The position numbers were made by a program, and so were the translations under genes. DNA of 64,000 nt from Epiperipatus broadwayi (lineage: Eukaryota > Onychophora > Udeonychophora > Euonychophora > Peripatidae): NCBI GenBank assembly GCA_028023455.1, contig JAQFVV010000317.1, positions 631,501-695,500 on the forward strand. The letters are read 5' to 3'. A model generated the notes under the pieces. The model did no database searches. It saw only the letters and a program-made list of their open reading frames with translations, and was not told the origin of the DNA. Below, one piece after another: positions 46,601 to 58,731 of this stretch. Within the stretch, counting starts at the first letter, position 1. Each line of letters opens with the position of its first letter.

Positions 46601-49319
46601 TAAGTATTTCAAATGGATTAGAGTGATATAACTTAGTTATATTCCATTTTTCAAGCAATTCTATTGAATTTAAATATATTAAACCTCTATTTTAAAATTT
46701 TATTCTAACTTGAAAGAGATCAGAAGTTAACAAACAAACATACCGATTTTGCAAAATCAATAAAAGCATTTAAAAAGAAAAAATTCAGCAAAAATTATAA
46801 TTTTTCTACTTTAGTTGTTATTATTTTTTATATTAAGTCAATGTAGTAATATAAAAATAATAAAAAATTATATTAGAAACAGAAAATGTCATATTATGCC
46901 CATTAATTCAGACTTTTTAGGAGACCAGGATCCCATACTTTAAAAAATACTCCACTGCATGTTATTCTGTCAAAGGAAGATCCCAAACTTTCATTATTTT
47001 ACCAAAATGGTCATCACAAAAATAAAGATGTTGAATGTAAACAATCTATGACTGTTCGGAGCATGTTAGCATTTACATGTTAAAATATAAATAAAACAAA
47101 ATAATTGAAATAAACCTTAGTTCTATCATTTTCCTTTTTTCTGAATGGAATTTATAATTGATTTATTATTTTTTTTAAACTTAACAACTAACGCATATTC
47201 GGTAAAGTAAAATTGAAAAAAAAACAACAAATACTTGTATGCCCCTGAAATTGTATAATTAAATAAATGGTTGTCAAGCTTGGTAGACATGATAATAATA
47301 CACAGATACTTTTTTTAATGAAACATATTTTTAATAGCTGAAACTTTTAATGTATTTGTTGTATTTGGCATTTTACTTGGTTAATATGTTTTTTTTTCAT
47401 AATCCCTCTCTGCCCCTGACTTTTTTTTCTTGTCTGTTTAATGAAATTATTTGTGTTAATTTTTTATTTTTAAAAAACATACAAAAATAAATTGTATTAA
47501 GATGTTTGCATATCATTCTTACTTTTTTAAAATAAATTGATTAACTATTTAACTTTAAATTTTATTTAACTTAGAAAATTTAGAATTTGAGTAGTTTATA
47601 AGCATTTTTATGTGATTGGATGGTGATAGAAATTTGCTTGAGGACTTTTAAAATAATAAAAAAAATTAAAAAAAGATAATAAGAAAAACTGTTTCCATAT
47701 TTGATTTTACTTTACACAACAATACATTTTAGAAATGGTTTTAAAATGTTTTTCAGTTACATCTTTACAAAATTAATAAAAAAGTAGGAATTGCTTTTAT
47801 TTAAAAAAATAATTATTTAATTTCTTTTAAATATTGTAATTTAAACATTTGTGAGAAACTTGTGTTAGCAGATTTTTTTATATTTAAAATATATATGTAT
47901 ATTTATTTGTTTAATAATCAATAATTGTAATGCGTGTTTGTATAAAATAATACATGCATTTCTAATATATAGTGTATGTATGTTATGAAAATAAGCTTAT
48001 AGTTATTGTAAATTGAGTACTTTTTATTCTCTAGCCTTCCCAGATTAATGGGTTTTTTTTATTAATTTTACTTGTAATAAATCAACACATTTCTTACATT
48101 TTCATTATTAAATCACATGTTTTGAAGCACTCATATGCTATTGAAAACTTAAATAATATCTATTAATTGTAATGCCAACTCTATTGTGTTTGTTTTTATA
48201 ATATATTCTTTATTTAAACTTATTTTTTTAATTTCAATATTTAACCATTATTTTTTGTCACCATATTTTAGTAAATATAAATAGTAAATAATATAGCTCT
48301 GCGATAATTTTAATATTTTTAAAAAAGTATAACAGTGTAAACAAAAAAATAAACATATCAATTATCTTTTTTTTCTATTAATGTTTTATAAATCTTAGCA
48401 GTTAAAATTAATCTGTTTCTAAAATTATCTATTTTAACTTTCTGTTATTAAAAGTAATGAAAATTATGAGTCAAATAGATTGTTTGAACAAGAAACAGAA
48501 AATAGAAACTTGGATTAGTTAGACTCAGTAATATAAAGATACTTATTAGACTGGAAGGACATTGCATTGCAAGAGTAACACATCCATGTGCCTTGTCTTT
48601 AACTTGGATTTTACTTTCAGATTGCCAGCATATACGCAAATCAACTAATACCCAATAATGTTTGATAAATTAATATCTAGCACAATCTCTCACCAACTAC
48701 AATTTGCAAGCTAGTAAATATTGACTTTGATGTTTTTTTGTGAAGGGCTATTGAAGAGCCCTTTGATTTTAATGGTCCTGTTTAAAGGCTGTTTGATCCT
48801 TTTTTTACTTTCATTTAATTGTATTTTTTTTAAATATATATTTACAGTGTAGTAATTCAATCACTGCACTTTATTTATGTATAAATTCTTTTTAATATTT
48901 ATGTTATCAAGATTAAATATAACCTGTTACCTAAGTAAATCTTAATTCATGTTAAAATAATTAAAGTCTGGTAGTACTGAAAATATTAAAGATCTTCTTG
49001 AAATTTTGTCTAAATATTCTGTTTCCAAATTTTTAATAATGTTTTTTGTATTTATATTATGATCAGGACTAGATCAATTTAAATGTGTGCTATTTCATAA
49101 AGTATATACTAAAAATACTAATAATAAATTCCTGATAAACAAATTTAAAATATCATTATTAAATATTTAGTTTTTTTGTTATTTAAAAAAAGAAATAGAG
49201 AAAAAATAGATGCATTAAAAATCTTAGAATTTACAGGTATGTTAGCAGTCTTTTTTTTCTCTTGCAATACTCTCTAAATTTTACACGTATTCACTCATTT
49301 AATTACATTTTTGCAATCT
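43601..49319. other. AT-rich non-coding stretch
   Basis: No coding signal. A small minisatellite at 45,145-45,200 has three ~20-bp units around GTGGAGTTCAGTCAGCCC. Other content is T/A runs, including T9-A10-type palindromic tracts near 46,350 and 46,430. Confidence 0.6.
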
Positions 49320-50113
49320 ATGTTGAAACTGTAAGCTCTGCTTTGCAGATCTTCATTTCACCTTTTCTCACCTCTTTCCTGCCTTCATACCTTAGTTTAA
49401 ACCCCCAGTGTATCGTAGTGTGTCTGCAATGCGCTTATATGCTGAAAATCCTGCCCAATTTTAAACCACGAGTACAACACTCGTGTTATATATATTTATA
49501 TAACTTATGCCCAGTATAAATAAAATGTTATAAATTATGGGTATGTACACATAAAAGAGATTTATTTAAAAAGTAGGTTATATGGGTCGTAATTGCACAC
49601 ACACTGTGATATATTTATTTTAAAACTTATGTGAAAATAATAAATTGTTATTTAAAATTATTTTGTTTGAATCTACTTACAAAATATATTACATTCGTAA
49701 TATTTGTTTTTGATTTAAAATAAAATTATCTTCGTCTCATAAATAGATTCAAACATTGAAAATTACAACTAAAATAATTTTCTTTTACATTTTAAAATCA
49801 TGCCACATATTTTCTGTTTAAAATAAATGAGGGCTGGTAAGAAACAATAGCTTTAATTAATTAATGTTCTAGGAGCTTATCTAGAAATACAGCAGATGTC
49901 CACTTAAGGTCATTTCTTTTTAATTAGCAAAAGTTTTGTTTTATTAAATCAAAGTTTTAATCTGAATGTCTACAGGATAGTTAACAATAGCAAATTAATT
50001 AAAATTTTGTTAAATTCCTTTGGACATTTGGATGGATTTAATTACAGCTGATAAGATGGCAAATTTTGGAATATTTTGTAATGCTCCAGGGCAGTTTTAT
50101 TGTATAAATCTGC

Positions 50114-50121
50114 TATATATA
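50114..50121 (+). promoter_or_regulatory. TATA-like element of LTR C
   Basis: TATATATAG at the position of the LTR A TATA box. The region after it is similar (TTTTCTTTTGTTCTC). A donor-like CAAG/GTAACC lies at 50,574. Confidence 0.4.
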
Positions 50122-50731
50122 GAAGGGTTTTCTTTTGTTCTCTATTTTTTTGTTCTATTCTATTCTAGCTGACTTTAAGATTAGGCTATTCTAGCTTATT
50201 GTATTATTATTCTAAGCTGCCTGAGACCTTCTGATGATCTAATTGCTACTTACCTGCAAACTTAAGTATTTGAAGCCAAGTTTTTGTCTTCAAATAGATT
50301 CAGCGTGTTTTAAAATATCGCTTTAAATATCTATGAAGCACCCAGCCTTTAAAATTGTAATCTTCAAAATGATGTAGTAAAGCCTGCAAAAAGGCTATTT
50401 TCCTTTCGGAAATGGTCGGCCGCTGCTCCATACCATCTGAAGCCGTCACATAGGAAACCCTAAAACTGCTACTGCTGCTAAAATATGAACTATAACCAGA
50501 GTGTGCTGCTGAGTCGTATGGATGCTGCCGACAATCAATCTACCTGAAACTACCTGCAAATGCTTCTAACAAGGTAACCCCAAAACTTAACCCAAGAGCT
50601 CTTGTGATTATTTCCTCTAATTGATAAGCTATAGCTATTTAAATTGTTACCATTTTGCTTTACCTTCCAATTGTTTTTTACTTTAAAATGTTGTAATGTA
50701 ATTAATATTTCTTTCTTTCTATCCTTGGGTT

Positions 50732-50809
50732 AATATTTTATATTTATTAATCTGTTTCTTTTATTATGATAATATTTTATATTTATTAATCTGTTTCTTT
50801 TATTATGAT
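50732..50809. repeat. 39-bp perfect tandem duplication in LTR C
   Basis: AATATTTTATATTTATTAAT and the next 19 bases are repeated exactly. LTR A has a single equivalent segment, so the duplication arose in the C lineage. Confidence 0.9.
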
Positions 50810-52317
50810 AATGTGCCAGAATAGTCTTTGACCGAGTGAATTATCCCCTTTTATTTAAAGCAAGATGCCGCCATTAAGGTGTTTTTAAATTATAAATTGT
50901 TTCCTAGTTTATTATCTCGTGAATCGCTCGTTCAAAGGCTATCCTACTCTTATTCAGTGTATATAATAATTTTCTAGTTTAAAATCCACATGTTATCGAT
51001 TTTAACCTAATATTAAAATATGTACAAGGTCAATGAGTAAATATTTAACAAATGCATGATTGCGTACATAAATTTATGTTTTCTTTTAAAACCCCGCAAA
51101 CATGCATTCTCCCATTTTAAAATGTATAATGTTTTGCTTTAATTTCAAAGCTTGTAATTTGAGGTCGAGAATGGGCGGACTTTCTTTACATAATTATTTG
51201 GGGAATTGATTTGGCATTTTCTTAATCTAAATAAATCCCTTTTTAGTATACTTTATATACTCTATTCGAGTGTTGCTAGTAGGTGTACTGGGTGTTTTGA
51301 GACCACTTTGCTTCTCCTAAAGGGCTTTGAACGGTTAAGGCCATTTTCCCTTTCACTTTCTGCGGTTCCCATTCAGAGTGTGTACTCAAATGTCACACCT
51401 GGGAATGTGACACAGCTGTCACCCAGTCGCTAAGATTTGGATGAGTCCAGACTTCAGCTGCTTGTGACACCACATTCCTATGGATAAATGGCTAGATGCC
51501 CTCCGTATTTTTCTCATATATCCATTATATAAATTTTTACTTATTATTTGCAAAGTTCCAGTGATTTAAAAGTATCACACCCTCCATCCTGTACAGAAAT
51601 TTCTCACTAGCAACACCGAACTCCCAATCTGACTTAACTATATGTTAAAAATATGAATACCTTGGTCATGTCCCACCTTATAGCTTAACAAGCATTAGTC
51701 CGTTCTATTCTCGAGGTCAAGAAATGTTATATTAAACTTTAATGTTGCAAAATATTTTATTAAACTCTTTCTAATTTACTCACAGCGCCTCGCACATCTT
51801 CACAAGATCTTTTAGGCACATTATTGTAATATTATATTAGCCTGAGGTATAGACAATGTATTTAACAACCTCCAAATGTAAATTGTCTGGAATGTTGTTT
51901 TAACTACCATTTTAGTAAGTGCCATTGTCTAATACGTGCCGACAGTAGGCGTTATATATATTTTTGATATGTTAATAAATCTTAAACCAATTTTGATCCT
52001 TTATTTATTGATCCATGTCACCGTCTCGGTCTATCTTTATAATTTCTTTTGTACCATCTGTAGATGTTAGTTAGCAAACCCCAACCTATATCATCGTAGA
52101 GTCATTTTGTTTCTCCCTGACCACCAGGCACTGGTAAAAGGTTATATTATTATTGGCATCAGATGCGTTGTCATGTAGGTGGCGCTGTGGAATTTAGACT
52201 TTAGATTCGAACTTAATCTATCTAGAAGGCAACCCCTCCTAGAGTGTTCAGTTTCATGTTTGGGGTTTGAATTCTGCAGTGTGTTCGCGAGATAGACAAA
52301 TCTGACCATTACAATGT

Positions 52318-53012
52318 GAAACCAAGAATATAGTATCAAATATTTTTTTTACTTTTTTCCTCAAGGATTTTTAATTTTAATTGAAATGGCCCCAAAGCAT
52401 AAAGCTAATGTTAGCAACTCTACCAAACTTTTAAAAAATCTCAAATGCTTAAAATAAAATCAAATAAAAATTATAAATTTGTAAAAGAAAAAAAAAATCA
52501 CATTCTGAAGATTATCATTTGCTTAAGAAATATCAATTTATGAAATGAGAACAAAAAATAAATCTGTCTGACTTATTTGTGTTTTTCAAATGGCTAAAGT
52601 TTTTAGTTCATTGTACACTTTTGTTTAAAACTGAAAAGGCATTGAAAATATTTTTAATTATATGGACCAGAAAAAATATTACAATAGATGATATCATGTT
52701 GCCTCTAAACACTTTTTGAAAAGATTAGCCACAGATCTAAGTAAGAAATGCATTCAAGCCTTTTATGTTTCATCATTATTACTTTCATAACAATAATAAA
52801 AAAGATGTAATGTTTTTTTAGTTTAATTGAGTGTATATCCATTTCAGTATGTATATATGTAAATATATAGTTTTTTAATTTATTAATTTAATGTATTTTA
52901 TAATTGCATTTTTTCTTTTTTAATTATTTTTGTTTATAATTTTAATTTGAGTATATGCATTTTAATTTGGAAATTTGATTGTTTCATATATTTATATATA
53001 TAAGAATAAATT
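52318..53012. other. AT-rich non-coding stretch
   Basis: No frame or element recognised. Confidence 0.6.
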
Positions 53013-53985
53013 AAACAATGCATACAGCTAAATGAAACTCAAATATACTAAATGAATACAAGCCCATGCTAGGAAGTTTCAACAGTTTTACCCATATTTA
53101 GTAACTCAATGGTTGAATTACATAGTTTAAGCAAAAGGAAATCATTGTATCTAATAGGTTGCAACTTAAGTATATTGATTCTATAATTATTCTAAACATA
53201 GATGCTAATTTAAATAAGCTGAGATCTTAAAAACTATTAAACAGACAGATTACATGTTGCATATACAAAACTTTGCTTTTCTAAACACAGATAGCACTAT
53301 TGAAACTTTTGAAGATTGTTTTATATTCATGTACTATATTTGAATTTTATTTAGCATTATGAAATGCTTTTATTCTTATACAGTTATGGTTGGAGTTTTG
53401 TAAAGTGTATATTAATCATTTATTAATTGTGCTTTGTAGATAGAATGTATAATATATTTGTTTAACAACATTTAAGATCACAGCTTATTTAAATTAGCAC
53501 TTGTGATTAGAATAGTCATGGAATCAAATACTTAAAAATTTGCAATTTATTAATTAAAATGATTTGTTTTTATCTAAATTGCATGATTCAGACTTTGTAT
53601 TTCTAAATACAAATGGTACTTTTGACACTTTCTAAATCATTTGACTTATATTCATTTACTATATTTGAGTTTCATTTAGAATTGTGCAATGTTTAATTTA
53701 CTCTTACATAATTATTTTTGGAATTTTTTCAAAGAATAAATTGATTATTTATTAATTGTGCCATGTATAGGGACCATGTAATATGTTGTTTAATAGCTTT
53801 TAACATTTAAGCTTATTTAAATTACCACTTGAGTTTAGACTCTTCATGGAAGCAATATATTTAAGAACTTGCAATATATTTGCTAAGATTGCCTTTTGCC
53901 TAAGTTGCATGGTACAGACTTTTTGTTTTTAACTACAAGTAATACCGTTGAAACTTTGTACCAATGGTTTGTATTCATTTAATAC
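53013..53985. repeat. ~329-bp repeat: one inverted and about 2.2 direct copies
   Basis: Direct copies are recognisable by TTATTAATTGTG at 53,421 and 53,750, by AGCTTATTTAAATTA, and by TTCATTTACTATATTTGA. A start of a third copy ends at 53,985. The segment 53,013-53,235 carries the same landmarks in reverse complement (TATACTAAATGAATACAAG, AGCATGGGC, TAATTTAAATAAGCT). Divergence is high. No coding content. Confidence 0.7.
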
Positions 53986-53993
53986 ATATATAT

Positions 53994-56019
53994 TGTAACG
54001 ATATATAAATATGTCGTTACATTAATTTAAAATAAAAACTTAAAAGTTCGCAAATAAAAGGAAAAAACTAAACGCTAAAATTAAAATGTTTGTTAAACAT
54101 ATATATATATTCGCACAGATGCTAAACTTTAAAAATATTTTTTTCATAAACAAAAAAAAAAAGTATTTGAACGTATTTTTTTTAATAAAAAAATACAAGA
54201 TTGAAATATAAAAATATTTTAATAAAAAAATAACGTAAGTTAAAATAAAAACAGGTATTAATTAATTCCTGTAATCTGTAAATGGAAATGATTGTTTATT
54301 AATTATCTAAAAGCTGTGTAATTAAAAAGTCAGATGAAAAGTTAGATAAGAGAAGAAAGAGATTTTAGCTTGACCAATGGAAGCAAATAAAGGCCCGGAC
54401 CATAACGAAAAAACAGAACAGTGACGTTTTTGTTCATGGAATCCATAGGAGGACTATAAAAAGAAAAATATTGAGTTCCAGTCAGTTTTCCAACTTGATT
54501 TTGGTGAGTCGAACGATAAGACGCACTTGTCGTCCTCACTCACTTATTTTAAAAATGCAAAGACTGTGATACCAGAACAGAACCAGCTAATGCTACCTCC
54601 AAAATATCAGACCGGTCTTCCAGGAAAGTCTCCGTGGGAATTGCCAATGGGAACATGGACTCTTCTACCATAAGCTATATGAAATGAGCAATTATTGAAA
54701 TCAATTAAGAACTTTCGTCAAGTTTTACAAATTAATAAACAAGCCAACTTAAATGTTAAAACAGACTCTTATCTGACTTTTGTAAGTTTTTAAATCACAT
54801 TAATAATGTTTAATTTTATATGTTTTCCGATTGATAAAAATCATTTCCATTTTTTTTTACTTTCTTATTGTATAAATTGTTTATTGTTTAAATTTTAAAT
54901 GCATTACATTTAAGTTGGGTATAGACGTTGCATAGATTCGTTAGTGGTTGAGTATGTTGTGATTTTCACATTCAATTAGAATATATGGGTCCACAATATC
55001 ACTGCAAGCATCTTACGATGAATGCTAATGGGATTTGTATATTCCCTATGCAAGTGACGTTTATCGATGATTTTGTATTTTGATCGGTTGTGTTTAATTT
55101 GGAATGTTTTTGACTGTGGAATCTGTGCAGCTGATCTGTCCTCAACATTTTAAAACAAATTTTATAAAATGCATTTGTGCGAACGTATTTAAATGTTAAA
55201 TTTAAGTCGGGCGTGAATGGCTATATAGTTTTGTAAAGTTATATTAAGGGAGGGTAATCTTAGGTTATTCATTTCGTAGTTGAATTGGTTCAATGGATTG
55301 GATATATTTGTGTAATTAGTAGATGTAGTATGAGGTCCGCTACGGGCAGGATTATAGATATACGCCACACACCCTCTGTTTGCCTATGGATGGGTTTGTA
55401 AGTCGGCAGAAGACCGCAGTCCATTCCTATGGAGTTTTTTTGTTTATTGTTCTACTTGCCAACAGATGTCACATTCCTGTTGGTGGAGGGTCAATGTCTT
55501 CTCTATTTCTACTTATTGTTCAGATGTACGTTTCCTGACAGTATAGTATTTTGTGTTGTCGTATCATGCTACATTGAATACATGAATGTATCAGATGGAT
55601 TGGCGCCAGTTTGGTTGCGAAATTTGTTGCCTAAGGTTAAATCAGGGAAGAATATTTTCTTTTCAAATGCAGATCTGTGTAGTCTATTTATACTTGACTA
55701 TCTAAATAAAATATTAAACTCATTGAAACTTAGTTAAATGTAAAATTAAAAGTTAATATAAAAATCTAAAATGTTAAACTTATTCCTCAAAATTTAAATG
55801 TTATTTTATATGTGCGTAAATAAATATTTTTATGTGTTAATTTCTGGCAGTGGCTTTTATTCTTTTATATTTAAAATATAAATTAAGATATAGATTTTTA
55901 TCTCTGCGTCTCCGCTGAGCTAGTGACTTGGGCTAACGATCGGAATATTTAAATAAAGTGGAATCTTAACAGCGCGTATCTGCCTATTTTATAAATTTTT
56001 CTAGGCTCAAATGCCTAGA
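53994..56019 (+). mobile_element. Probable long LTR D (plus)
   Basis: Starts with TGTAACGA, whose inverse TCGTTACA occurs at 54,014-54,021, forming a terminal palindrome. It contains a TATA box (54,455) and, 326 bp later, a strong splice-donor match TTTT/GTAAGT at 54,782. It ends shortly before TGGCGCCCTGGTAG at 56,020, which starts like a tRNA-complementary primer site. No second copy is in the window, so LTR identity is inferred from the order TG end, promoter, primer site. The exact end (near 56,009-56,019) is uncertain. The interior was lost or separated by the element inserted at 56,097. Confidence 0.5.
54455..54462 (+). promoter_or_regulatory. TATA box of LTR D
   Basis: Lies in AGGACTATAAAAAGAAAAA (54,450-54,468), a 19-mer that recurs exactly at 59,124-59,142 in the right LTR of the downstream Gypsy-type element. 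Confidence 0.55.
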
Positions 56020-56036
56020 TGGCGCCCTGGTAGTTG
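56020..56036 (+). promoter_or_regulatory. Primer-binding-site-like sequence after LTR D
   Basis: TGGCGCCCTGGTAGTTG. The TGG start fits pairing with a tRNA CCA end. The first eight bases equal those of the primer site beside LTR B. Confidence 0.45.
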
Positions 56037-56096
56037 CAGATATTGTTTTTGCGGTTAGATTCGATCTTCACTTCCATTTCGATCGTTATAATATAT

Positions 56097-56736
56097 TGTA
56101 CTGTATTTTATTCTAGTACAAGTTCCATTGGCAATTTAGAAGTTAAATTACTAAATTCCTAAAAAGATAATATTTTTATTTAAATATCTGATTGATTTAG
56201 TTTAGACAATGTGATTGTATAGATTTTTTTTTTGTGAGTGTTAAAAGAAATCGAATAGAGAGAAAGGATATAAAGAGTATAATAAAAACAAAAAGGGAAA
56301 CTACTTTGTATTTTCTCATAAATATTTTATTATGTATCAATAAATTTAAATATAACTTACATTGATTTCTAGTTGTTGATTATTAATTGTCTAGATTCAT
56401 TTAAAATTAACCATTATTATAATTTGATTTAATAAATTGCCGATGCTCTACTTGAAAACACAATCCTCTGGATATTCCATGTAATTTCATCGTAAATAGG
56501 TAGGGTTTGACCAGTGGATTTTTACATAGAATCTTGGTGCCTTTTCAAATAAAGCTGGTTTTCTTCTCTCTATTATTCAACTTTAGTTACGTTTAGCAGG
56601 TTGTGTGACCAGGAAAAATAACTGTGTTTGATAAAATTCACTAAAATTTTCTGAGGAAAATTTATCAAGTCAAACGTAATTTGGTCTCCGAATATGAGGT
56701 AATTCATAAAAACCCAATTATACCATGGATGTTACA
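56097..56736 (+). repeat. Left LTR of the Gypsy-type element (internally deleted)
   Basis: Starts TGTACTGTATTTTATTC and ends GGATGTTACA. It matches the right LTR at both ends (56,105-56,310 with 58,738-58,945; 56,318-56,736 with 59,622-60,134) but lacks the ~680-bp middle that carries the TATA box. This LTR is therefore probably promoterless. Confidence 0.85.
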
Positions 56737-56740
56737 ATGC

Positions 56741-56756
56741 TGGTCCAACTTGAGGC
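56741..56756 (+). promoter_or_regulatory. Primer binding site of the Gypsy-type element
   Basis: TGGTCCAACTTGAGGC begins four bases after the left LTR. The TGG start matches a tRNA CCA end. I do not assign the tRNA. Confidence 0.65.
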
Positions 56757-57066
56757 TTCAACCATAACCATGTCCTGAGATAGGAGTAAAATGATAGAAT
56801 AATAAAATTTTAAGTGTAAGTCTTTCAAAAAAAAAAGTGTAAGTCTTTCAAAAAAAAAAGTTTTGTGGGTTTTTTTTGTTTTGCATATGTAAGTAAAAAA
56901 AAAAGAGTAGGCAAAATAATGGAAATAAAGTAGCTCATAAGGTAAAGTGACAGCAGGGGGAGCAACTTTGGCAAATGTATTAATAAAAGATAAATAATAA
57001 ATAGAAATCAAGTGAAGTATACGAAGGGAAAAATAATATATAATTATTTTTTTTAAATAGAAGTGT

Positions 57067-57910
57067 ATGAAATTGAGAAGTGGAAAAGATACTCAAAATA
57101 TGGCAGAAGACAAAAAAGAATTGAAAGAGGACATGGAAACTTTAGTGAAAAGGCTATTATATGAAGCAATAAATGAATTCAAAGAAGATATGAAGAAGGA
57201 AATAAGAGGATTCAAAGAAGAAATAAAAAAAGTAGCGGACATGATTAGGGAAGTGAAAACAGAGATAAGGGAAGAGATTAAAGAAATGAAAGAGGAGTTA
57301 ATAGGGGTGGTAGATTAGAAAATTAAAAAAAAGACAATGAAGTGATAGAAATAGGATCTGAAAAACAGGAGAGTCCGGAAATAAAAACCTCTAGAAAATA
57401 GAGAAAATGTGTCGAGTGCGGTAAATCCTTTTCTGAAATTGGAAAATCTTCTATGGGCAGGATGGGGAGTCACCAATGGAGCATCTAAATAGTTTCGAGA
57501 AGTACTTTGTGATAAACCCGATGTCAGAGGATATTAAACTAACTGTAGTGGTTAGCCATTTACAAGGAATGGCGCAAGCTTGGTGGGAGGCTCTCTTCAA
57601 AAGAATGAATAGCTTTGTGCAGTATGGTCAGACGATAATGAAATATTATTGGAACAAAGACCAGCATTATGTGCCATTTTTCTGGAAGGAAGTAGTGCAA
57701 CTATGAGCCTTAATGAAGTGTAAGTTGGCAGAAAAGCAGGTTATAAAAATTACACAGAAAAAATTCCCTAATGCAGTAAGGCACCTACTGATAAGCACCA
57801 GATGCAAGACAGTTGAGTGGATGGCTGAACTACTTAACATGTTTGAGAACAACAAGGCTAGTGAGGAAGAAATGAACCCCAAGTACACTAATAAAATATC
57901 CAAATCATAA
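57067..57910 (+). pseudogene. Gag of the Gypsy-type element, frame-broken
   Basis: Three pieces. 57,067-57,318 starts MKLRSGKD (an xRSG start is common in Gypsy Gag) and continues as an 83-residue, Glu/Lys-rich, probable coiled coil. 57,476-57,706 encodes the capsid-like LNSFEKYFVINPMSEDIKL, then AQAWWEALFKRMNSFVQYGQ and MKYYWNKDQ. After a single in-frame TGA, 57,713-57,910 continues the helical C-terminal part. A frameshift lies between the first two pieces. The paired Trp and KYYW motifs match those of the minus-strand Gag at 42,010. No zinc knuckle is visible. Confidence 0.75.
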
Positions 57911-57989
57911 TGATCAAGTACAATTGAACAGTATGGTGTTGACCAATAATCCAGAAAAACAAAGGACAGATAAGATACCTACTAAAAAA

Positions 57990-58440
57990 AGGGAAAGGAA
58001 ATTGGGCAAGATCTCCATGCCCTGGAGAAATGTTCAGGGGTCAAGATAAGTATGACAGGTAAGATCTTAATACACAGTGGAGTGACTGATGTGAGCAGCA
58101 TAGAGAAGCAGATAGATCACTGCCACCTCAACCAGGTTATACATACCCATACAGATAGCGGTAGACAGTGAAATGAATGGACCCAAACCCTGAAGCTGTC
58201 AGAAAGAAATTAATGGTAAATGAGATAGGAAAATGATTATGTGATCATTTGCTTAGTGGTGGATTGTTGGTTTACAGTGAACTGTGGGTATCGGGGTGAT
58301 TGATGAAGTGTACTTGCTAGTAAGGGATAATAATAATCCTGAAATTTGTGCATTTTATGTAGTATGCAATGACTGTCCTTATGTGCCTGCCAGTCTTATA
58401 GAAGCATGGTTCCAAGAAATGGGGAGGGTGTACCAAGTTC
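57990..58440 (+). pseudogene. Retropepsin-like protease remnant
   Basis: GKILIHSGVTDVSSIEKQI lies where retropepsins have L-x-DSGAT; the catalytic Asp is His and the Ala is Val, so it would be inactive. Further on, in another frame, GVIDEVYLLVRDNNNPEICA and FYVVCNDCPYVPASLIEAWF resemble the strand and the PYD-x-ILG-x-DWL block that end the domain. Several stops intervene. The assignment is by pattern and position after Gag. Confidence 0.5.
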
Positions 58441-58731
58441 CCTGAACCAAAAGTCTCAAAAGAATGAGCAATGCTCTACTGTGCTTAAACTTGGACTCTG
58501 TTGAACTCTATGGGGATGATGTATATGTGCACTGCAAACATGGGAGAAGTTCTTGTATACTGCATTATGTAAATCCCTTGAACATGCGTTTCAACATCAC
58601 AATCTCTATTAGACTATCAGTTGATATATATATATAAACATGGCAGGTAACATTGATTGATAGAGCCTGGAGAATAAATAGTGTCATACCCCATATTTTA
58701 TTCTTGTCATTGTCATTGGCCATGGAGGTAT
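58441..58731 (+). other. Interior tail of the Gypsy-type element
   Basis: No RT motif is seen. The sequence before the right LTR (CATGGAGGTAT) is only weakly purine-rich, so the polypurine tract is degenerate or atypical. Confidence 0.5.

Larger units (their letters stand above)
49324..52313 (+). mobile_element. Long LTR, copy C (plus), probable solo LTR
   Basis: About 2.99 kb, beginning TGAAACTGTAAGCTCTGC and ending CCATTACA. It is collinear with LTR A throughout. ATGT occurs immediately before (49,320-49,323) and after (52,314-52,317), a possible 4-bp target-site duplication. An alternative end at 52,298 would give AATCT on both sides. No primer site, gag or pol lies on either side, so it looks like a solo LTR left by recombination. 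A 39-bp perfect tandem duplication at 50,732-50,809 is absent from copy A. Confidence 0.7.

Noticed and set aside
55429-55737. 102-codon plus frame in LTR D
   Set aside because: Cys/Phe/Leu-rich, no motif, and located in a probable LTR. A small host gene cannot be excluded but is not supported.
57395-57475. KCVECGKSFS, resembling the start of a C2H2 zinc finger
   Set aside because: The histidine spacing does not fit C2H2, and it lies between two broken Gag pieces.
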